Assembly (NCBI GenBank): GCA_024742815.1
Contig: JANSXX010000007.1
Location: forward strand, 62,001-126,000
From: HXMU1420-13 sp024742815
GTDB taxonomy: Bacteria; Bacteroidota; Rhodothermia; Balneolales; Balneolaceae
Direction of reading: 5' to 3'
DNA: 64,000 nucleotides
Part shown: one piece after another, positions 41,824-50,560 of the stretch
Position numbering within the stretch: the stretch's first letter is position 1
Layout of the letters: each line of letters begins with the position of its first letter
Translations under genes and position numbers: made by a program
Notes under the pieces: model-generated
Told to the model about the DNA's origin: nothing
What the model saw: only the letters and a program-made list of their open reading frames with translations
Database searches by the model: none

Positions 41824-42225
41824 TTATTTAACAACAGATATTACGCCGTCGAAATTGGCGATTATGTAGTTGCTTACTCCACCGGGCTTATCGTCGTTGA
41901 TGTCCCATTTAAAATCGGCACCACCAATTAAAATGTGATCGCATTCTAATTCCTTCGCGGTTTGCGCAATAGTGAAACCGGGCTCGCCAATTTTTACTAA
42001 TAATTTGGGATTAACTTTATTGTCGGCTTCTTCTTCAAATAAATATTTAGCCATTTCAACAATACCCAGCGCTACATCTTCGGTGTCTTCAGTATTTGCC
42101 ACTACTAAAATCGTAACCAAAGGTTTTTTCTTAAGTTCAGCTGCCAGTCTGCCGGCATATTCTACGGCTGCACTTGCGTATTTTGTACCATTTGTAGCTA
42201 TCAACCATTTAGAGGGAAAGTTCAT
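41824..42225 (-). CDS. Universal stress protein-like (UspA fold)
   Basis: 133 residues from the ATG at 42225 (MNFPSKWLIATNGTKYASAA). The frame opens 19 codons earlier, but the extra part has no family character. The Usp fold is visible: LIATNGTKYASAAVEYAGRL, TILVVANTEDTEDVA, GEPGFTIAQTAKELECDHIL and IGGADFKWDI. The ATP-binding glycine motif near the end is degenerate (GGVSNYIIANFDGVISVVK split: GGVSNYIIANFDG, VISVVK). Role in stress survival is inferred. Confidence 0.78.
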   Translation of the reverse strand: MNFPSKWLIATNGTKYASAAVEYAGRLAAELKKKPLVTILVVANTEDTEDVALGIVEMAKYLFEEEADNKVNPKLLVKIGEPGFTIAQTAKELECDHILIGGADFKWDINDDKPGGVSNYIIANFDGVISVVK

Positions 42226-42318
42226 AAGCGGGAAATAAATGTTTATCAATTTGCAGAAAGTACGAAATCCTAAACAACACAATGAAACCGATTGTATTCA
42301 TTCCTATCTTTTAGGGAT

Positions 42319-43737
42319 ATGAATTTTGCACACGAAATACCAAAACAACATCTCCGGATTTTTGAAATCATTCGCGATGCCGGTCGCCAACTCAACCAAC
42401 CGGTATATGTTGTTGGTGGATATGTACGCGATTACTATTTGGATCGCTTGAAAGAAGAACCTGACATCGATTTTGTTACACTCGGCTCGGGAATTTCTCT
42501 GGCAAAAAAAGTACACGCACAGTTGCCCGGTTCCAATTTGTCGGTTTTTAAACAATTTGGTACTGCGCAGGTTAAAATTAATGATCTGGAATTGGAGTTC
42601 GTAGGCGCACGAAAAGAAAGTTATCGGCGGGATTCCCGAAAACCCATTGTTGAAGATGGTACGCTTAAAGATGACCAAGAACGACGCGATCTGACCATCA
42701 ATGCCATGTCGTGGTCGCTAAATACAGACGATTTTGGGCTTTTAAATGATCCTTTCGGTGGGTTAGCGGATCTCAAAAAACAATGTGTACGAACTCCCAT
42801 CGATCCCGACAAAACATTCGATGATGACCCTTTGCGAATGCTGCGTGCAGTGCGCTTTGCGAGTCAACTTGGTTTCGAAATTGCAGACGAGACGTTTAGT
42901 TCTATCCAAAAAATGGCTCCTCGTCTTGAAATTATTTCAAAAGAGCGCATTCTCGATGAACTGAACAAGATTATTCTTTCTGCAAAACCGTCGGTTGGTT
43001 TTGGATTACTCTTTAAAACCGGATTACTGAAACAGTTTTTCCCGGAAATGCATCAGCTACATGGCGTTCAGGAGATTGAGGGACATCGCCATAAAGACAA
43101 TTTTTGGCACACGCTGGAAGTGCTCGACAATGTTGCCGCAGTAAGTGAAGATCTTTGGCTACGATGGGCGGCAATCATGCACGACATTGCCAAACCACCC
43201 ACTCAACGTTTTGAGCCGGGTATTGGCTGGACCTTTCACGGTCACGATGCATTAGGCGCTAAATGGGTGAAACGAATTTTTCGGCGGATGGGACTACCAC
43301 TCGACGAACGCATGAAATATGTTCAAAAACTCGTTCGCCTTCACCTTCGTCCTATTGCTTTAGTGTCGGATATTGTAAGCGACAGTGCTATTCGCCGTTT
43401 GATTTACGAAGCCGGTGATGATATCGACGATTTAATGACGCTGTGCCGCGCCGACATCACCAGTAAGAATGAATTCAAAGTAAAACGCTACCAAAACAAC
43501 TTTTCGAAGGTTGAACAAAAGATTGTGGAGGTTGAAGAAAAAGACAAGTTGCGTAAATGGAAAAATCCGCTTTCTGGCGAAGAGATTATGAGCGCTCTTG
43601 GCATTAAACCCAGCAAAACTGTGGGCGATGTTAAAGACGCTGTAAAAGAAGCGATTTTAAATGGAGATATACCCAACGAACACGATGCAGCTTTTAAATT
43701 TATGATGGACAGAAAAAAGGAGTTTATCGATGAATGA
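42319..43737 (+). CDS. cca: tRNA nucleotidyltransferase (CCA-adding/poly(A) polymerase family) with HD domain
   Basis: 472 residues. The N-terminal nucleotidyltransferase head has PVYVVGGYVRDYYLDR and DIDFVTLG, the acidic motif VGARKESYRRDSRKP and LTINAMSW. The neck follows with DDPLRMLRAVRFASQLGFEI. The C-terminal HD domain has HRHKDNFWHTLEVLDNV, IMHDIAKPPTQ and FHGHDALGAKW. It would add or repair the tRNA 3' CCA end; PcnB-like poly(A) polymerase activity cannot be excluded. I start at the ATG at 42319; the frame also opens at a TTG at 42292. The stop overlaps ispE by 8 bases. Confidence 0.92.
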   Translation: MNFAHEIPKQHLRIFEIIRDAGRQLNQPVYVVGGYVRDYYLDRLKEEPDIDFVTLGSGISLAKKVHAQLPGSNLSVFKQFGTAQVKINDLELEFVGARKESYRRDSRKPIVEDGTLKDDQERRDLTINAMSWSLNTDDFGLLNDPFGGLADLKKQCVRTPIDPDKTFDDDPLRMLRAVRFASQLGFEIADETFSSIQKMAPRLEIISKERILDELNKIILSAKPSVGFGLLFKTGLLKQFFPEMHQLHGVQEIEGHRHKDNFWHTLEVLDNVAAVSEDLWLRWAAIMHDIAKPPTQRFEPGIGWTFHGHDALGAKWVKRIFRRMGLPLDERMKYVQKLVRLHLRPIALVSDIVSDSAIRRLIYEAGDDIDDLMTLCRADITSKNEFKVKRYQNNFSKVEQKIVEVEEKDKLRKWKNPLSGEEIMSALGIKPSKTVGDVKDAVKEAILNGDIPNEHDAAFKFMMDRKKEFIDE

Positions 43738-44605
43738 ATTATGGGTTTCTAATTCGTATGCAAAAATTAATCTAGGCTTGCATGTACTGGAACGGCTTCC
43801 CAATGGCTATCATACTATTGAAACCGGTTTTGTTTTTATAGAATGGAGCGACCGCTTCGAAGTACGCCCATCCGGAAATATGCAATTAATAATGAGCGAC
43901 GAGAAAATTCCGGTGGATGACTCAAACCTCATAGTAAAGGCGATTAAATTGCTTCAAAAAGAAGCCGGTTTACGTGATAATTTTCAAATAAATGTAGACA
44001 AACGAATTCCTGCAGGCGCAGGCTTAGGTGGTGGCAGCAGCAACGCAGCAACTACATTGCGCATGTTAAACAAAATTGCTGGCTTGGGATTATCGATTGA
44101 TGATATGGCCCAACTAGGCAAACAACTTGGTGCAGACGTTCCTGTTTTTGTGCATGGTAAACCCGGCTTCGGTACCGGTTTGGGGGATGACATCGAGTTC
44201 TTAGACATCCAGCCCGATGCGTACATCGTAACCGCATTCCCTAATGTTTTCAGCTCTACCCCCGAAGCCTATCAACATTGCCTACCAAATCCGGAACCTG
44301 ATTTTTCACTTCGAAATTTATTACTTGAGGGAGCCATAGAGGAGTGGAATTATCTACTACAAAACGATTTAGAAACTGCAGTATTCCCGCGCATTAACCT
44401 AGTGGGAAACTTCAAAGATCAATTTTATGATTACGGAGCCAGCTATGCCAGTATGAGTGGTAGCGGTTCCAGCGTATTTGGGATTTTTTTGCAGGATTTT
44501 GTTGCTATTGACGCCTACGAGTCGTTTCATAGATTGAATTTCCCTGTGAATTTGACGCGGCCTGGCTTTAACCCAGATCTTGGAGTGTACTTAAAAGAAA
44601 ATTAA
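43730..44605 (+). CDS. ispE: 4-diphosphocytidyl-2-C-methyl-D-erythritol kinase
   Basis: GHMP kinase of the MEP isoprenoid pathway. 291 residues with SYAKINLGLHVLERLPNGYH, the ATP motif IPAGAGLGGGSSNAATTLRM, QLGADVPVFV and the third motif SMSGSGSSVFGIF. It overlaps cca by 8 bases and is likely translated through coupling to it. No other MEP gene is in the window. Confidence 0.95.
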   Translation: MNELWVSNSYAKINLGLHVLERLPNGYHTIETGFVFIEWSDRFEVRPSGNMQLIMSDEKIPVDDSNLIVKAIKLLQKEAGLRDNFQINVDKRIPAGAGLGGGSSNAATTLRMLNKIAGLGLSIDDMAQLGKQLGADVPVFVHGKPGFGTGLGDDIEFLDIQPDAYIVTAFPNVFSSTPEAYQHCLPNPEPDFSLRNLLLEGAIEEWNYLLQNDLETAVFPRINLVGNFKDQFYDYGASYASMSGSGSSVFGIFLQDFVAIDAYESFHRLNFPVNLTRPGFNPDLGVYLKEN

Positions 44606-44666
44606 TACTTTACACTCGTATTGAACCGATGTTAAAACTTCATCAATTGAATTTTATTTTAAAATA

Positions 44667-47147
44667 ATGGCTAAAAAAACAAAGCAACCCGAAGTGGAGG
44701 TTCGCTCGGGTTTAAATAAAGAATCACTCAGAGAAGACATTAAATTACATCTGCGCCACACCCTGGCTAAAGACGAGTATTCGAGAACTCCTTGGGACGA
44801 ATATCGCAGTGTAGTACTAACCCTTATGGATCGCCTGCACGACAAGTGGATTACCACCCAGCAGCATTATCATCATTCAGGCGTAAAGAGAGTTTATTAC
44901 TTATCGATGGAATACTTAATCGGTCGTCTACTCGATAATATGGTTGTAAACCTTGATGTACAACAAGAGGTAGCCGATGCCTGCGCCGATCTTGGCTTAG
45001 ATTATGATGAAATCCGTGAAGCAGAATGGGATGCCGGCTTAGGAAATGGTGGCCTTGGTAGACTTGCTGCCTGTTTCCTCGATTCCATGGCAACACTTGG
45101 TGTGCCTGCAACCGGATATGGATTACGATATGACTATGGAATTTTTTATCAAACCATCGAAAATGGATACCAAATTGAAAAGCCGGATTTATGGTTACGC
45201 TATGGAAATCCTTGGGATGTAGTTCGCCCAAAAATTCAATATCCGGTTGAGTTTTACGGTCACCAACATATGGCACCAAAAGCAGGTGGTGGCATCAATT
45301 ATGCGTGGGAAAACACCGATAAAGTACTCGCAGTAGCGTACGACACTCCAATTCCGGGCTTTGATAATAATATTGTTAACAATTTACGCCTGTGGAAGGC
45401 GGAGTCGGATACGGCGTTAGATTTGCATAGCTTTAATCAAGGGCAGTACATCGATGCTGTTCGTGATAATCAGCTTGAGCAAAATATAACTCGCGTTCTC
45501 TATCCTAACGACAAGGTGTTTGTTGGGCAGGAATTACGTTTGAAGCAGGAATATTTCCTTGTTTCGGCTTCGATGCAGGATATCATCCGAAGGTTCAAAA
45601 ATCAAACCGACGATTGGACGAAGTTCCCGGAGAAAGTAGCTATCCAATGTAACGACACGCATCCAAACCTAGCTGTGCCAGAACTGATGCGTATTTTGCT
45701 TGATGAAGTGGATATGCCTTGGGAAAAAGCTTGGGATATCACCACCAATACGCTGGCTTATACTAATCATACTTTGCTTCCCGAAGCGCTGGAAAAATGG
45801 CCGGTTTCGTTGATGAAAAACCTTCTTCCTCGTCATATGAACATCATTTATGAGATCAATCGACGATTTATGGATACCATTTCTGCAAAGTTTGGTGATG
45901 ATAAACATCGTCAAGCTAGGATGAGTATTGTAAGTGAGGGAGAGCATCCGGTGGTGCATATGGCACATCTTGGAATCGTAGGCTCACACAAAGTAAACGG
46001 AGTGGCAGCATTGCACTCGCGTTTATTGGTAGAAAGCATGTTCAAAGACTTTGTGGAAGTTTATCCCGATAAATTCACCAACAAAACCAATGGTATTACA
46101 CCACGACGCTGGTTAAAGCAGTGTAATGTGGACCTTGCCGCTTTGATTACCAAGCATATTGGTGATGATTGGGTTACCGATCTTGATAAACTCCAAGACT
46201 TAACTCCTTTTTCTGAAGACAAGAAATTCCGAAAAGAGTTTGCCAAAATTAAGCTTGAAAACAAGAAGCGCTTAGCTAAATATATTCTTGAGCATGAGGG
46301 AATTGAGATTGATCCGAATACTCTGTTCGATATTCAGATTAAGCGAATTCACGAATATAAGCGTCAGTTAATGGCAGCTCTACATGTGATTACCTTATAC
46401 AATCGCATTAAAGAAAATCCGGATCTGGATGTAGTACCGCGAACCGTGATTTTTGGTGGAAAAGCCGCTCCCGGTTATGCAATGGCAAAAATGCATATCA
46501 AATTGATTAATGCAATTGCTGAAGTGGTAAATAATGATCCGGAAGTAAATCAAAAGCTTAAATGCGTATTCCCTCAAAATTATCGAGTAACTTTGGCTGA
46601 AATCATGATTCCTGCAGCCGATTTATCAGAGCAGATTTCTACAGCGGGAATGGAAGCTTCAGGTACAGGAAACATGAAGTTTGCCCTTAACGGAGCGCTT
46701 ACCATTGGAACGCTTGATGGCGCAAATGTAGAAATTCTAGAAGAAGTGGGTGACGATAATATTTTCATCTTCGGCTTAACGGTAGAAGAACTACAAGAAT
46801 TGCGCCGTACTGGTTACGACAGCAACACGTATTATCACGCCAATGCTGAGCTGAAAAGAGCTATTGATCAGATCAAAAATGGATTCTTCTCTCCGGAAGA
46901 CAAACACTTGTTCGATCCGATCATCAATGCTTTGTTGCACGAGAACGACTACTTTATGGTACTTGCCGATTACGAAGCATATGTAAAAGAGCAGGAAAAA
47001 GTAGAGAAGTTGTATCGCAATCAGGATGAATGGATGCGTAAAGCTATCATTAATGTGGCAAAAGTTGGAAAATTCTCCAGCGATCGTACCATTAGAGATT
47101 ACAACGACGAAATCTGGAAATCAGAGTACGTTAAACTTAAAAAGTAA
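44667..47147 (+). CDS. glgP: Glycogen phosphorylase
   Basis: GT35 enzyme releasing glucose-1-phosphate from glycogen. 826 residues with the family landmarks YYLSMEYLIGRLLDNMVVNL, LGNGGLGRLAACFLDSMATL, VAIQCNDTHPNLAVPELMRI, WKWPVS-type EALEKWPVSLM, HLGIVGSHKVNGVAALHS, FTNKTNGITPRRWLKQCN, RIHEYKRQLM, and the pyridoxal-phosphate lysine in GTGNMKFALNGALTIGTLDG. It stands alone, with a terminator behind it, about 9 kb from the glgB-malQ operon and on the other strand. Confidence 0.97.
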   Translation: MAKKTKQPEVEVRSGLNKESLREDIKLHLRHTLAKDEYSRTPWDEYRSVVLTLMDRLHDKWITTQQHYHHSGVKRVYYLSMEYLIGRLLDNMVVNLDVQQEVADACADLGLDYDEIREAEWDAGLGNGGLGRLAACFLDSMATLGVPATGYGLRYDYGIFYQTIENGYQIEKPDLWLRYGNPWDVVRPKIQYPVEFYGHQHMAPKAGGGINYAWENTDKVLAVAYDTPIPGFDNNIVNNLRLWKAESDTALDLHSFNQGQYIDAVRDNQLEQNITRVLYPNDKVFVGQELRLKQEYFLVSASMQDIIRRFKNQTDDWTKFPEKVAIQCNDTHPNLAVPELMRILLDEVDMPWEKAWDITTNTLAYTNHTLLPEALEKWPVSLMKNLLPRHMNIIYEINRRFMDTISAKFGDDKHRQARMSIVSEGEHPVVHMAHLGIVGSHKVNGVAALHSRLLVESMFKDFVEVYPDKFTNKTNGITPRRWLKQCNVDLAALITKHIGDDWVTDLDKLQDLTPFSEDKKFRKEFAKIKLENKKRLAKYILEHEGIEIDPNTLFDIQIKRIHEYKRQLMAALHVITLYNRIKENPDLDVVPRTVIFGGKAAPGYAMAKMHIKLINAIAEVVNNDPEVNQKLKCVFPQNYRVTLAEIMIPAADLSEQISTAGMEASGTGNMKFALNGALTIGTLDGANVEILEEVGDDNIFIFGLTVEELQELRRTGYDSNTYYHANAELKRAIDQIKNGFFSPEDKHLFDPIINALLHENDYFMVLADYEAYVKEQEKVEKLYRNQDEWMRKAIINVAKVGKFSSDRTIRDYNDEIWKSEYVKLKK

Positions 47148-47173
47148 ATCTGATCGTACTTTTTAAACTATTT

Positions 47174-47211
47174 AAAGCCGGAATGGAGAATGCTCTGTTT
47201 CGGCTTTTTTT
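47174..47211 (+). terminator. Rho-independent terminator after glycogen phosphorylase
   Basis: AAAGCCGGAA (47174-47183) pairs with TTTCGGCTTT (47198-47207) with a G-T/A mismatch region near the loop, followed by a T-run to 47211. Confidence 0.85.
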
Positions 47212-47244
47212 GTTTATACTCTTAGCCCAAAGCAATCAACATTT

Positions 47245-48453
47245 ATGAAGCAGTTTTTTCAAACACCCACACCACCCGATTCTCTTGTTGCAACACCTGA
47301 TTCTAACATCATCAGTACCGACTCTGTGATGAATATCCCAAATCCCACGGATTACTCACTGGGCGAGATTTTCGATTATGTAGGAGATTTTTTGCAAGTA
47401 ACCTTATTCAAAATTCAGGGTACGCCGGTTACTTTTATGTCGATTATCATTTTTATTCTGTTTCTGGTGGGCTTTACGTATTTAGCTTCCTTCATCAAGC
47501 GGTTTTTGAAGGATAAGGTTCTACCAAAATTTATCCATGACAGCGGACTTCGGTATACACTTGCTCGTATGTCGCAATATGTTATTGTGATAATCGGGGT
47601 GTTTGTTTCCTTTCAGTTTTTGGGGATTGACCTTACCGGATTAGCCGTAATATTTGGTTTCCTTTCCGTTGGTATTGGTTTTGGTTTACAGAACATCACT
47701 TCCAATTTTATTTCAGGATTGATTGTACTCTTCGAGCGACCGATTAGTGTGGGCGATCGAGTTGAAGTAAATGGTATTGAAGGCGATGTTGAAGAGATTA
47801 ATATCCGATCTACCAAAGTGAAAACCCTTCAAAATATCTCCATTATTGTACCAAACAGTGAATTTGTGAGTAAGGATGTCATCAATTATTCGCATGGCGA
47901 CCCTTCGTATTTGTTAATTGTGGATGTAGGCGTTGCTTATGGTTCTGATTTAGATTTGGTGATAAAAGCACTAAACGAAGTGGCCGAAGAAAATGAGCAT
48001 GTATTGAAGCATCCTGAGCACCGTATTCATTTGCGTAGTTTTGGTGATTCTGCCTGGAATATGAAACTTCTGGCTATGATTCCCGATGTAAAAAAGCGTT
48101 ATGGCGTACTAAATGAAATCAATCAAGAAATTGTGCGCAAATTCCGTGAATACGATATCGAAATTCCATTTCCTCAGCGCGATATCAATTTCCGAAATCC
48201 TATGCCATCCGAAGCTTCAGATGAAGAAACCTCAAAAAAAGGCCAACAGGAGAAAAATACCTCGGCAAAAGATGGCGAAAAAGACTCCAATCAAAACAAA
48301 AAAAAGAAGGAAAAGAAAGAACTGGAATCGGATTCATATTCGGATGTGGAGCGAAACCCAGATAAATACACCAAAAAGAATCCAAGCAATACTGATGGGA
48401 ATGAGGCTGATTCTGACGATACCGGCCTAAAAGACGATTCTGCAAAACAATGA
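47245..48453 (+). CDS. MscS-type mechanosensitive channel
   Basis: 402 residues. Three hydrophobic helices at about residues 65-150 lead to the MscS pore helix (VIFGFLSVGIGFGLQNITSN) and the beta domain with ERPISVGDRVEVNGIEGDVE and NISIIVPNSEFVSKDVINYS. The C-terminal 70 residues or so are extremely charged (KKKKEKKELESDSYSDVERN) and low in complexity, an extension not usual in MscS. It would gate ions under osmotic downshock. It ends with an ATGA overlap with the next gene. Confidence 0.92.
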   Translation: MKQFFQTPTPPDSLVATPDSNIISTDSVMNIPNPTDYSLGEIFDYVGDFLQVTLFKIQGTPVTFMSIIIFILFLVGFTYLASFIKRFLKDKVLPKFIHDSGLRYTLARMSQYVIVIIGVFVSFQFLGIDLTGLAVIFGFLSVGIGFGLQNITSNFISGLIVLFERPISVGDRVEVNGIEGDVEEINIRSTKVKTLQNISIIVPNSEFVSKDVINYSHGDPSYLLIVDVGVAYGSDLDLVIKALNEVAEENEHVLKHPEHRIHLRSFGDSAWNMKLLAMIPDVKKRYGVLNEINQEIVRKFREYDIEIPFPQRDINFRNPMPSEASDEETSKKGQQEKNTSAKDGEKDSNQNKKKKEKKELESDSYSDVERNPDKYTKKNPSNTDGNEADSDDTGLKDDSAKQ

Positions 48454-49181
48454 GTTTGATGCGATTTGGCTATTTAGCTGCTCTCCTCTTTTGTTTGAGT
48501 ATTGCAACTGCGAAAGCACAAAGTGACTCCTCGATTGTTTGGCAGCTTGTTACGTTTAATATTTTACCCGGCGAGTACAATAACGTTATCGATTTATATC
48601 AACAGCAAGCAGTTCCGCTTTATGCAGAAAACGAAGAAATGCTACGTTTTCGCGGTTTTCGAGAGGTTGAAAGTCCTGTTCCATTCGGATTAATGGTTCT
48701 TACCGAAATGAATGGGTTGGGAGGCATGGATGCTTCAAATAACCGATTAAGAGCTATTGCAGCAGAACAAAATATTAGTGTTGGTAACTTGTATGGAAGG
48801 ATTTCAGATCTAACAGCAGGGCATACCGATGAATTTGTACAATTGATCCCCGAGTGGAAAATAGAAGATCCGTTTACATCGAAATATCAAGTTTTCATTA
48901 GTTATGATATCGTGGCGGGAAAATCGACCGACTTTCGCCGCTTTGTGCATGAACAACTCATTCCGGCAGAAAAGGAACTAGGTTTACCGTTGAGTGGAGG
49001 AGAATACCTCATTTCGGATGGGTGGGAATACCTGCGTGTATTTGGCATAGAATCGATAAAAGAATTTGGCGACTACATAGAGTTGCTACATTCTAACGGC
49101 CTGGATAAAGCATTAGATCCGTTTATTGACAAGAAAAAGATTGTTATAAAAGGAGTGTTGCCTAATTTATCTGTGCGTTAA
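48450..49181 (+). CDS. Secreted NIPSNAP-like dimeric alpha/beta-barrel protein
   Basis: 243 residues with a signal peptide (MRFGYLAALLFCLSIATAKA from the fourth residue). The mature protein has two ferredoxin-like halves of the NIPSNAP kind: VWQLVTFNILPGEYNNVIDL, MLRFRGFREVESPVPFGLMV, then KYQVFISYDIVAGKSTDFRR and GWEYLRVFGIESIKEFGDYI. The start overlaps the mscS stop by 4 bases, so translation is coupled. I cannot assign a function. Confidence 0.65.
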   Translation: MSLMRFGYLAALLFCLSIATAKAQSDSSIVWQLVTFNILPGEYNNVIDLYQQQAVPLYAENEEMLRFRGFREVESPVPFGLMVLTEMNGLGGMDASNNRLRAIAAEQNISVGNLYGRISDLTAGHTDEFVQLIPEWKIEDPFTSKYQVFISYDIVAGKSTDFRRFVHEQLIPAEKELGLPLSGGEYLISDGWEYLRVFGIESIKEFGDYIELLHSNGLDKALDPFIDKKKIVIKGVLPNLSVR

Positions 49182-49191
49182 CTTGCGTCAA

Positions 49192-50412
49192 CTACTTCAT
49201 TTTTGCTTCCATCAAATTTACCAAATGTTGATTTCCCATTTGTTGGGCAAACTGGTAGGCAGAGAAAACTTGTTCATCCTCGTTATAAAATTCTGCCCCT
49301 TTGTTAATGAGCATTTCTGCAAATTCGGTATTCGAATACATAATAGCCCAAAGTAACGGCGAACCACCGTTTATCACATCTTTCTGATTGATGTTGGCTC
49401 CGGCTTCGATTAACAATCTTCCAATAGTTGTATTTCCACCAATAGCAGCGCCAATAAGTGGAGTTAGTTTATATCGCTCACCCGCTAAATTTACATCCGC
49501 ATCCCATTCTATGAGAAGCTCAACAATCTCTGTATGGGCGAACCGAGCAGCAAATGCAAGTGGTGATTGCCCGGCGCGATTTAACCGATTTACATCTGCG
49601 CCGTTTAATATAAAATTTGCTGCGATTTGGATATTTCCATTGGCCGCTGCAATCTGTAAAAGTGGATTATTTAGCCCATCCCCGGAATTTGGATCCGTAC
49701 CTTCGGCAAGTAAATCTAGTACTTGCGGTACATCCTCTTTGATAACTGCCTCAAGTAATAATTCATTTTGCCGGGTTAGGTCGTCCATTAGCTCTGTTTC
49801 TCTAAAAACCTGTAACACAGAATCTGCATGCCACAAACGAACTGTTACATCCACTGCATTGCCATGTATACTATTTATAGAAAGATCTGCCCCGCTGTTA
49901 ATAAGTAACTCAAGTTGTTGAACATGACCATAATAAGCAGCCCAATTAAGTGCGGGATCTTCATTTAAATCAAGAATATTTACATCGGCATTTTGCGCAA
50001 TTAAAAGTTCAGAAAATTTGGTGGATGGTTTAGAAACCGCATACATCAACGGCGTACTTTCAAGTCCGCCCACCCTCTGTTGATTTACGTTAGCTCCGGC
50101 ATTAATCAGCTGCTCAAAAGCTTCAATGTTATCTGCAATTATTGCTTTGTGTAGTGCCGAAAAGCCAGTTTCGTCGTTAATATTTGGGTTAACATCCAGA
50201 GTGAGTAAATGAGCCAGTATTTTATTCGAACCTGAAGCAATACTTTGGTGCAAATAGAGGTCTGCTTGCTCACTATCAAATTGTGTAATGAAAGTGGTGA
50301 GATTATCTTCCAAAAATGTTTCCTGGCTTATTTCTTCTTGCGCTGCTAAAGAAGTGGATACGCTTAAAATTAGAAATGCAGTTATGGTAACTCGAGCTTT
50401 AAAAAAACCCAT
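49192..50412 (-). CDS. Secreted ankyrin-repeat protein
   Basis: 406 residues with a signal peptide (RVTITAFLILSVSTSLAA) and about nine ankyrin repeats, for example NINDETGFSALHKAIIADNI, GLESTPLMYAVSKPSTKFSE and NRAGQSPLAFAARFAHTEIV. Ankyrin solenoids bind other proteins; this one is probably periplasmic or extracellular. No enzyme domain is present. It runs alone, convergent with the NIPSNAP-like gene with a 10-base gap, and is preceded upstream by the terminator of the BNR gene. Confidence 0.85.
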   Translation of the reverse strand: MGFFKARVTITAFLILSVSTSLAAQEEISQETFLEDNLTTFITQFDSEQADLYLHQSIASGSNKILAHLLTLDVNPNINDETGFSALHKAIIADNIEAFEQLINAGANVNQQRVGGLESTPLMYAVSKPSTKFSELLIAQNADVNILDLNEDPALNWAAYYGHVQQLELLINSGADLSINSIHGNAVDVTVRLWHADSVLQVFRETELMDDLTRQNELLLEAVIKEDVPQVLDLLAEGTDPNSGDGLNNPLLQIAAANGNIQIAANFILNGADVNRLNRAGQSPLAFAARFAHTEIVELLIEWDADVNLAGERYKLTPLIGAAIGGNTTIGRLLIEAGANINQKDVINGGSPLLWAIMYSNTEFAEMLINKGAEFYNEDEQVFSAYQFAQQMGNQHLVNLMEAKMK

Positions 50413-50502
50413 TGATGAAAACTCCCCGTTTATTTTGGTTTAATAGTTAGTGCAACGCCTGCTTTTTTGAAATCTTGCCTTGATCGGAAATCAACTTTAC
50501 AT

Positions 50503-50538
50503 AAAAAAAGCCACTCCCAAATTGAATTGGAAGTGGCT
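50503..50538 (-). terminator. Rho-independent terminator after the BNR-repeat exoprotein
   Basis: On the minus strand AGCCACT (50538-50532) pairs with AGTGGCT (50515-50509), with CCAA/TTGG extending the stem, followed by seven T. It lies 23 bases after the stop at 50561. Confidence 0.85.
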
Positions 50539-50560
50539 ACAAAATAGTGTGTAATCAACC

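Noticed and set aside
49388..49921. 177-codon open frame opposite the ankyrin-repeat gene
   Set aside because: Antisense shadow of repeats; Ser/Ala/Pro-rich, no recognisable motif, and the ankyrin frame is clear.
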